This document shows positions 1-5,387 of a stretch of DNA of 5,387 bases, piece by piece. A model generated the notes under the pieces. It had not been told where the DNA came from, ran no database searches, and saw only the letters and a program-made list of their open reading frames with translations. The stretch covers positions 1 through 5,387 of the forward strand of contig DMPQ01000363.1 of NCBI GenBank assembly GCA_003455945.1. Direction: 5' to 3'. Origin of the DNA: Planctomycetaceae bacterium. Lineage in GTDB: Bacteria > Planctomycetota > Planctomycetia > Pirellulales > Pirellulaceae. Both the position numbers and the translations under genes were made by a program. How positions within the stretch are numbered: position 1 is the stretch's first letter; every line of letters starts with the position of its first letter.

Positions 1-1
1 G

Positions 2-727
2 GTCGCCCTGCACGCCATGACCAGCGACCGCTTTCCCGAGGAAGCCTATCAAGAATGGGCCGGGCTGGTCGGGGAAATCCAGAAGAAGCTGCTGGACAAA
101 ATGGCGCATCTGGTGCCGGTGGCGCTCGGCGGCACTTCGATCTCCGAAAGCGGCGGCGGGCAAAGCCGCAAGCAGCGGTACGGGGAACACCAATCGACCA
201 ACTTCAAGGAGGCCGAGTATATGGGCCATCCGGTCGCGATTTTGCCCGCGCTGGTCGATAAAAACGGCAACATGACCGCCGATACCTACACCGACGGTGA
301 AACCGGCGGCGGGCGCGGCTCGGGCAATCTCGGCGGCAACTTCGGCGCCGGCTCCTCGGACGTGGCCGGCTTTCTGAACCTGTGGTCGTCGTGGTCGGTC
401 GGCTGTTTCATGGGGCCGGACAAGTGCTCGGTCGCGCCGGCGTTCCCGTCCGGGGTGATCGGCCAGGTGCTGCGGATCGGAGACTGGATCGACACCATCA
501 TCGGCGCGGTCAAGGCCACCGGGATCGATTTCAAGAACATGGCGAAGGTGATGCGCGCGCTCGGCAACAAGCTCGCCGACAACGTCGGGGCCGGCGGCGG
601 GGTCAAGATCGACCGGCTGCTCTGCCCCAACGACGTCTATTACTTCTTCCCCTACTACCTCTCCGGCGTCGACGCGCTGTTCTGGCGTTCGGGCGCGCCG
701 ATCACCGAGCTGCTGACGCTCGCCGGT
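2..727 (+). other. TraU-like integrating conjugative element protein fragment (PFL_4710-like), missing both ends
   Basis: This part of the frame looks like a protein of the TraU-like family found in integrating conjugative elements (ICEs), which act in the periplasm during assembly of the mating channel. Supporting signs are FKEAEYMGHP (residues 63-72), a Gly-rich middle (about 95-112), scattered Cys residues suited to periplasmic disulfides (C130, C137, C203), and a CPND...FFPYYLSGVDALFWRSG block (203-226) that resembles the family's conserved PYxxSxxDAxxWR core. As I recall the family, a signal peptide and a Cys-containing region come before this part and a WGxxYPRxG block comes after; neither is present. 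The left side is cut by the window edge and the right side by the junction near 725. The recognition rests on remembered motifs, so the exact family is uncertain. An unrelated periplasmic protein is possible, but this segment clearly differs in style from the cytochrome that follows. Confidence 0.55.
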
Positions 728-2857
728 CGAGATCGCTCGACGGCGGTGCCGCTGCCGGAGCTGGAAACGCACCTGGCGAGGATCGCGAGCGAGGCACCGA
801 TCGATGCCGATCCGATCATCGATTTTCTCGCTCGTTCGCTACGTTCCGAATCGCGGGACGTGCGAGCGGCGGCGGCCGATGCGGTCGCGTCGGCGGCGCG
901 ACGACGCGCCGACGGTTCCCCGTCCGACGCGATCGATCGCTCCGACGCCTTTCTTCCGGTGCTGCTCGATTCGCTGATCGAAACGGCCGAGGACGATCCG
1001 ATGCTCCGCCAAGGATTGCGGATCGCGATCAAGGAGACGCTGCGAGGCTGGCCGAGCGAACGGTTGCCGCAGCTGCTCGGCAAGGACGTGCGTCGTCGCA
1101 GCGAGCTGGCATCGGTCGCGCTGGCGGTACCGACCGAGGTCGGAGCGGCGGTGTTGCACGAGGCCGCGATCGGATCGGATCTGGGGGAGTCGCAGGTCGA
1201 GGCATGGCGACGAATCGCGGCGCACGGCGCCCCCGAACTGCTCGAACGTCTGCCGACCGAAATCCCGGCCCGATTCGCCGACGATCCCGGCGTTCAGTTC
1301 GAGCTGCTGGCGGCGGTGCAACGGGGCCTTCGCGATCGAGGTCTGGCCGCTCGATCGATGCTCGCCGACTGGGGACGCACGCTCGCCACGACGCTGCTCG
1401 ACGAGAACGCGGCGCAAGGGGGCTGGACCAACGCTCCGATTCCCGGAGCGGCTCGGCGCGAGAACCCGTGGACCCTCGAGCGACGGCGATCGGCGGATGA
1501 GGTCGAGACCGACTTCCTGACGACGCTCGCCGTCGGCGAGAGCTCGGTCGGTCGCCTGAGATCCCCTCGGTTCGTTGCAGCCGAGCGATTCGAGTTCTGG
1601 TGCGCCGGTCACTGCGGCTATCCCGATCGGCCGTTCGCCCCGAAGAATTTCGTTCGACTGATCGATGCGAACGACGGCAGCGTGCTGATCGAATCGACTC
1701 CTCCCCGCAACGATGTCGCTCAGCGAATCGAGTGGGAGACGTCCGCATTCGCCGGGCGTGAAGTCCGTTTCGAAGCGATCGATGCGGACGAAGCGGGGGC
1801 TTACGCCTGGCTCTCGGTCGGTCGCTTCGATCCGAAGCTCCTTCCGGCTCCTGGAACGCCGTCCGACACGGCCGAGCGGGTCGTGCGCGGAGCGTTGCTG
1901 ATTCGCGAACTGGGACTGGTCGATCTGCGGTCGCTGCTGCTCGCGCAGGTCGAGGGGGCGGAGATCGACGGTCAGGCAAGGACGGCCGCCGTCGAGGCCT
2001 GTGCGGCAGTGCGACCCGATCCGGTCGTCGCGCTGATCGCTCCGTGGATCGGCAGCGGGCGGGTCGGCGAGACGTGGCGGCAACGTTCGCTGGCTCGGCT
2101 GGCCAGCGGACCGGCCGAAGAGCAAGACGCCGAAACCGAGGCGCGACGCGCCCTGATCGACCCGTTGCTGGTGTCGCTCGACGCGACGGAGCAAGGGACG
2201 CTGGCGGAGCGCGGAGTCGCCTCGGCGGAAGGCTTGGCGTTGCTGGTCGATCTCTGGGAGCGAGGACGCCTGTCGACACGGATGCTCGGCAACCGCCAGT
2301 TCCTCGACCGCGCCACGGCGATCGCCGATCCGGCGCAGCGTCAGCAGATCGAGGGCTGGCAGTCGCTCCTGCCGCCGCTGGACGAGGCGATCGCCATGAC
2401 GCTGGCCGATCGTCGCGAAGCGTTTCGGTCGCGCGGCGGTTCGTCGCAGCGCGGAGCCGAGGTCTTCGGCAAGCACTGCGCCGCGTGTCATCAGATCGCC
2501 GGTCAAGGCGCGGTCGTCGGACCGCAGCTGGACGGAGTCGGTCTGCGAGGTCTCGAGCGGTTGAGCGAAGATCTGCTCGATCCGAACCGGAACGTCGATG
2601 TCGCCTTTCGTCCGACGATCGTCGAGACGGAAGATGGCTCGACCCTGTCGGGGCTGATCCGCAGCGAGAACGGATCGACGGTGGTCCTGGTCGACTCGCT
2701 CGGCAAGGAGATCGTCGTCGATGTCGCTTCGATCGTGCAGCGACAACCGTCGACGCTTTCGCTGATGCCCGAGACGCTGGGGAGAGATCTCCCCGAACAG
2801 GAGCTGCTTGACCTGTTCGCGTATCTGCTGGATCAGAAGCAGGCGGTCGAGCGGTAA
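2..2857 (+). CDS. Chimeric ORF: TraU-like N-terminus joined to a PVC-type cytochrome c protein (5' partial)
   Basis: Residues are counted from the ATG at 17, but the frame is open to the left edge, so the true start is probably outside the window. Residues 1 to about 237 are a TraU-like fragment, described separately. From about residue 238 the protein reads as a planctomycete/verrucomicrobial haem protein: alpha-helical, HEAT-like repeats (about 245-480); a beta-sandwich (about 483-610) containing FEFWCAGHCGYPD, a PPRNDVAQ stretch and YAWLSVGRF; more helices (about 620-800); and a C-terminal cytochrome c domain (about 805-940). The haem site is C821-A-A-C824-H825, and M917 in LMPE is the likely distal ligand. 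Relatives are exported and thought to pass electrons from periplasmic oxidation reactions; their natural N-termini carry a signal peptide and often a dehydrogenase-type or other domain, which is missing here. The frame ends at TAA 2855-2857. The cytochrome assignment is firm. Its substrate, and whether the fused protein exists, are unknown. Confidence 0.85.
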   Translation, partial: VALHAMTSDRFPEEAYQEWAGLVGEIQKKLLDKMAHLVPVALGGTSISESGGGQSRKQRYGEHQSTNFKEAEYMGHPVAILPALVDKNGNMTADTYTDGETGGGRGSGNLGGNFGAGSSDVAGFLNLWSSWSVGCFMGPDKCSVAPAFPSGVIGQVLRIGDWIDTIIGAVKATGIDFKNMAKVMRALGNKLADNVGAGGGVKIDRLLCPNDVYYFFPYYLSGVDALFWRSGAPITELLTLAGRDRSTAVPLPELETHLARIASEAPIDADPIIDFLARSLRSESRDVRAAAADAVASAARRRADGSPSDAIDRSDAFLPVLLDSLIETAEDDPMLRQGLRIAIKETLRGWPSERLPQLLGKDVRRRSELASVALAVPTEVGAAVLHEAAIGSDLGESQVEAWRRIAAHGAPELLERLPTEIPARFADDPGVQFELLAAVQRGLRDRGLAARSMLADWGRTLATTLLDENAAQGGWTNAPIPGAARRENPWTLERRRSADEVETDFLTTLAVGESSVGRLRSPRFVAAERFEFWCAGHCGYPDRPFAPKNFVRLIDANDGSVLIESTPPRNDVAQRIEWETSAFAGREVRFEAIDADEAGAYAWLSVGRFDPKLLPAPGTPSDTAERVVRGALLIRELGLVDLRSLLLAQVEGAEIDGQARTAAVEACAAVRPDPVVALIAPWIGSGRVGETWRQRSLARLASGPAEEQDAETEARRALIDPLLVSLDATEQGTLAERGVASAEGLALLVDLWERGRLSTRMLGNRQFLDRATAIADPAQRQQIEGWQSLLPPLDEAIAMTLADRREAFRSRGGSSQRGAEVFGKHCAACHQIAGQGAVVGPQLDGVGLRGLERLSEDLLDPNRNVDVAFRPTIVETEDGSTLSGLIRSENGSTVVLVDSLGKEIVVDVASIVQRQPSTLSLMPETLGRDLPEQELLDLFAYLLDQKQAVER
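700..740. other. Junction between two unrelated sequences (chimera or recombination point)
   Basis: The TraU-like similarity stops just after FWRSGAPITELL (ending at residue 233), and the planctomycete-like repeat region begins within a few residues (from about R238). The composition changes at the same place. The eight Arg codons before 728 are CGC, CGG or CGT with no CGA, whereas CGA is common from 728 onward; Gly-rich GGC/GGG runs give way to GATCG/TCGA-rich sequence. The reading frame passes through without a stop. I see no inverted repeat, target duplication, integrase site or tRNA end at the join, so nothing indicates a specific integration mechanism. The breakpoint cannot be placed more precisely by eye. 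Confidence 0.65.
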
Positions 2858-3227
2858 CCGCCGTTCGGTTCCCGTAATCGCGACGAAGCTCCCGCACGCA
2901 AGGTAGCTCCGCGCGCGAATCACCTCGGAGCCTTCCGTACGATCGTTGTCCGCGGCGACGTTCACCCGATACTGCGCCGCAATCTCGTCTGGTTGTCGGT
3001 TGACAATTCTCGGGAACGGGATCGCGCGGTCCGCTACGATCGATAGGACCGTCACGACCGGAAGAGCGGAGTCGGTTCGGAGAACCCCGCCGAGGGAACA
3101 ACAGGCGGAACGGAAACGGTCGCGACTAAACTGAGCTTTCGCGTGCGGATTTCCGTTGCCGGAAGGTCGTGCGCGAACGATCCGCGCCCCAGCTCTTCTC
3201 CGATCTCGACTCGTCCCAGGGTGAGCG
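2858..3227. other. Intergenic region of 370 bases with no supported gene
   Basis: This stretch separates the cytochrome stop codon from the transporter start. A 62-codon frame (2946-3134) has a biased, low-complexity product with no recognisable motif and no good ribosome site, so I do not call it. Only small hairpins are visible: AACCG/CGGTT around the stop codon (2856-2870) and GGTTC/GAACC (3074-3086). Neither is followed by a T run, so neither is a convincing intrinsic terminator. A perfect TTGACA lies at 3000-3005, but no good -10 box follows at 16-18 bases. GGAAC at 3013-3017 could be part of an ECF sigma factor -35 element, but this is guesswork. The transporter promoter probably lies somewhere in this stretch. 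Confidence 0.6.
3218..3224 (+). promoter_or_regulatory. Ribosome binding site for the type I secretion ABC transporter
   Basis: AGGGTGA lies just upstream of the ATG at 3228, with the AGGG core six bases from the start codon, a suitable Shine-Dalgarno spacing. The TGA within it (3222-3224) is in frame with the transporter and rules out any longer N-terminus. Together these two facts fix the start at 3228 despite the unusual residue content of the first 75 codons. Confidence 0.6.
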
Positions 3228-5387
3228 ATGAGCCGTCCGTCTCAGGACCCTGCTTCCGAACTTCCCGAGTCCGCAGCGACCGGTGCGGTCGTTCCGACCG
3301 GGACCGGTGAGGCTCGTACGGCCGATCCGCGCGCCCGCCGTGCCCGTTCCGAGCGAACGGCCGACCGCGGCTCGGGGAGCTCGGCAAATCGAAAGCAGTC
3401 CGCTCCGGCGGGCGACGATGACGACGCCGACGGCACGATCGATCAGCCGCGTGAACGACTCCGCCATACCGCCGTTCAGTGCCTGGCGCTCATCGCTCGC
3501 CATCATGGAGTCGACGTCAGCGCGGATCGTCTGATCCACGACTATTCGCTGCGGAATGAAGAGGCGGACTGGAAGCGGTTGATGCGGATGGCCCGCGACA
3601 ACGGCTTCCGCTCGCGGCGAACCCGCTTGGCCTGGAAACAGCTGAAGAAGCTGGGCGAGGCGTATCCGGTGATGGCTCGGTTGCGCAACGGCAACTGGGT
3701 CATCCTGATCGGCATGCGAACGGTCGAGGACGAGCGAGGGAAGCAGCGGGACGAGCTCGCGATCTTCGATCCGCTGGCGGATCGTCACGACTTCCTGTTC
3801 CTGGACCGCGAGACGATCGAGAAGAACTGGGCCGGTGATGTGCTGCTGTTGAAGCGTCAGCACTCGCTGCTCGACGCGAATCAGCCGTTCAGTCTGCGCT
3901 GGTTCGTTCCCGAGATCTTCCGCCAGCGGGCGGCCTTCACCGACGTCGCGATCGGTGCGATCTTCATCCATCTGATCGCGCTCGTCACGCCGCTGTATTT
4001 CCAGATCGTCATCGACAAGGTGCTGGTCAACGACGCGACCGAAACGCTCAAGACGATCACGATCGGCATCACCGTCGCGCTGCTGTTCGACGCGATTCTC
4101 GACTATCTGCGCGGCTTCCTGCTGCTGCATGCGACGAGCAAGATCGATGTCCGGGTCGCGACGAGAACGTTCGGGCATCTGCTGCAGCTGCCGATCCAGT
4201 TCTTCGAGCAGGTCACCGCCGGCGTGCTGACCAAGCACATGCAGCAGACGTCGAAGATCCGCGAGTTCCTGACCGGTCAGCTCTTCATGACGCTGCTGGA
4301 CAGCACCGCGCTGATCGTCTTTCTGCCGATCCTGTTCTTCTACAGCACGCCGCTGTCGTTCGTGGTACTCGGCTTCTCGGCGGCACTGGCCTTCGTGATC
4401 GGCGTGCTGCTCGGCCCGTATCGTCGGCGTCTCGAGGCGCTGTACGAGGCGGAGGGGCAGCGTCAGTCGATGCTGGTCGAAGCGATCCACGGCATCCAGA
4501 CGGTCAAGGCACTGTCGATGGAGCCGGTGCAGCGCAAGAAGTGGGACGACCAATCGGCTCAGGCGGTGGCGATGCACTTCCGCGTCGGTCGGATCAGCGT
4601 CACCGCTCGATCGCTGTCGAAGTTTCTCGAAAAGCTGATGACCGTCGCGATCGTCTGGCTCGGAGCCCAGATGGTCTTCGACAAGCAGCTGTCGATCGGT
4701 GCTCTCGTCGCCTTCCAGATGATCGCCGGTCGAGTCACCAGTCCGCTCGTCGCGCTCGTCGGTCTGGTCCACTCGTACCAGGAAGCGGCGCTCAGCGTCC
4801 GGATGCTCGGCGAAGTGATGAATCGTCGTCCCGAGGCGGGCTTCGGCCGCGGACTGCGCCCCGAGATCAACGGCAAGATCGACTTCGAAGGGGTGACGTT
4901 CCACTACGCCCCGACCTCGCCTCCCGCGCTCGATCACGTCTCGCTGTCGATCCCGGCCGGCAACGTCGTCGGTATCGTCGGTCGGAGCGGATCGGGCAAG
5001 ACGACGCTGACCCGACTGATCCAGGGTCTGTACGAGATGCAGGGAGGGCTGATCCGGATCGACGGCGTCGACATGCGCGAGATGGACCTGGCGCATCTGC
5101 GTCAGAATCTGGGAGTCGTGCTGCAGGAGAACTTCCTGTTCCGCGGAACGATCCGCGAGAACATCGCGATGGCCAAACCGAACGCGACGTTCCACGAGAT
5201 CGTCCAGGCGGCCAAGATGGCCGGTGCCGCGGAGTTCATCGAGCGCCAGCCGCGCTCGTACGACACGCTGCTCGAAGAGAACGGGGCGAACCTGTCCGGA
5301 GGCCAGAAGCAGCGATTGGCGATCGCTCGGGCGCTGCTGACCGATCCGCGGATCCTGATCTTCGACGAGGCGACCAGCGCGCTCGAC
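3228..5387 (+). CDS. Type I secretion ABC transporter (HlyB/LssB-like) with degenerate C39 domain, 3' partial
   Basis: This is an inner-membrane exporter that uses ATP to drive a protein substrate through a channel formed with a membrane-fusion adaptor and an outer-membrane pore. The 720 codons present contain: a low-complexity, charged extension (residues 1 to about 77, with an acidic DDDDAD run); a C39-like domain (about 78-205); a six-helix membrane domain (approximate helices 240-262, 276-298, 354-372, 376-396, 470-485, 493-515); and a nucleotide-binding domain from about 549. In the latter are Y560 (A-loop), Walker A GRSGSGKT (585-592), Q633 (Q-loop), LSGGQ (689-693), Walker B ILIFDE (709-714) and the D-loop SALD (717-720). 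The switch His and the C-terminus lie beyond the window. The C39 domain has T81 where peptidases have the catalytic Cys and GNW (155-157) around the catalytic His position, with D181-P182 kept. It therefore probably binds rather than cleaves its substrate, as in HlyB. The first ATG after an in-frame TGA, with a good ribosome site, supports the start. The substrate is unknown. Confidence 0.95.
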   Translation, partial: MSRPSQDPASELPESAATGAVVPTGTGEARTADPRARRARSERTADRGSGSSANRKQSAPAGDDDDADGTIDQPRERLRHTAVQCLALIARHHGVDVSADRLIHDYSLRNEEADWKRLMRMARDNGFRSRRTRLAWKQLKKLGEAYPVMARLRNGNWVILIGMRTVEDERGKQRDELAIFDPLADRHDFLFLDRETIEKNWAGDVLLLKRQHSLLDANQPFSLRWFVPEIFRQRAAFTDVAIGAIFIHLIALVTPLYFQIVIDKVLVNDATETLKTITIGITVALLFDAILDYLRGFLLLHATSKIDVRVATRTFGHLLQLPIQFFEQVTAGVLTKHMQQTSKIREFLTGQLFMTLLDSTALIVFLPILFFYSTPLSFVVLGFSAALAFVIGVLLGPYRRRLEALYEAEGQRQSMLVEAIHGIQTVKALSMEPVQRKKWDDQSAQAVAMHFRVGRISVTARSLSKFLEKLMTVAIVWLGAQMVFDKQLSIGALVAFQMIAGRVTSPLVALVGLVHSYQEAALSVRMLGEVMNRRPEAGFGRGLRPEINGKIDFEGVTFHYAPTSPPALDHVSLSIPAGNVVGIVGRSGSGKTTLTRLIQGLYEMQGGLIRIDGVDMREMDLAHLRQNLGVVLQENFLFRGTIRENIAMAKPNATFHEIVQAAKMAGAAEFIERQPRSYDTLLEENGANLSGGQKQRLAIARALLTDPRILIFDEATSALD

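Noticed and set aside
1601..1615. CAGHC as a possible second haem-binding site
   Set aside because: The c-type haem motif needs Cys-x-x-Cys-His; here the spacing is Cys-x-x-x-Cys and no His follows the second Cys.
2856..2870. AACCG/CGGTT hairpin at the cytochrome stop codon as a terminator
   Set aside because: The stem has only five pairs, overlaps the stop codon and is not followed by a T run.
3000..3040. TTGACA at 3000-3005 with TACGAT at 3035-3040 as a sigma-70 promoter
   Set aside because: The spacer is 29 bases, far from 16-18, and the sequence at the correct spacing is CGCGCG.
839..3055. 738-codon open frame on the minus strand opposite the cytochrome region
   Set aside because: It is antisense to a well-supported coding frame, its product is Arg/Asp/Gln-rich with no motifs, and such frames are expected opposite high-GC genes rich in TCG and CGA codons.
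3074..3086. GGTTC-GGA-GAACC inverted repeat as an operator or terminator
   Set aside because: It is short, with a three-base centre, no T run and no second copy; this size of repeat is expected by chance.
2946..3134. 62-codon plus-strand frame in the intergenic region
   Set aside because: It has no ATG start, no clear ribosome site and no recognisable domain, and its composition fits chance in high-GC DNA.
3126..5195. 689-codon open frame on the minus strand opposite the ABC transporter
   Set aside because: The plus strand encodes an unmistakable transporter with all core ATPase motifs; the antisense product is low-complexity (Asp, Arg, Gln, His) and is a compositional shadow.

Overview
The window is high-GC bacterial DNA. 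From about position 730 to the end it looks like a planctomycete, or at least a member of the PVC superphylum. The main marker is the C-terminal haem-binding domain of the first gene, which has the form seen in Pirellula/Verrucomicrobium-type c-type cytochromes (CAACH haem site, distal Met in an LMPE context), placed behind helical repeats and a beta-sandwich. This part is rich in CGA and TCG codons and in GATCG-type words.

Layout. (1) Positions 2-2857, plus strand: one uninterrupted reading frame, open at the left edge, that joins two unrelated proteins. Its first ~237 residues resemble TraU-like proteins of integrating conjugative elements (periplasmic mating-apparatus proteins). From about residue 238 to 946 it is the C-terminal part of a PVC-type cytochrome c protein. 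The change falls at about 700-740 and coincides with a change in codon use. It is either a chimeric join (misassembly of two genomes) or a real recombination fusion; the sequence alone cannot decide, and I favour an artefact. (2) Positions 2858-3227: 370 bases with no convincing gene, terminator or promoter. (3) Positions 3228 to the right edge, plus strand: the first 720 codons of a type I secretion ABC transporter (HlyB/LssB-like). It has an N-terminal low-complexity extension, a C39-like domain lacking the catalytic Cys, a six-helix membrane domain and most of the nucleotide-binding domain. The window stops at the D-loop.

The cytochrome and the transporter show no evident functional link and are too far apart to be assumed an operon. 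The transporter should work with a periplasmic adaptor (HlyD-like), an outer-membrane channel and an exported, probably RTX-like, substrate, none of which lies in the window. I see no tRNA, rRNA, CRISPR array, insertion sequence or notable repeat. I found no convincing new biological system; the most notable feature is the chimeric frame near position 725.
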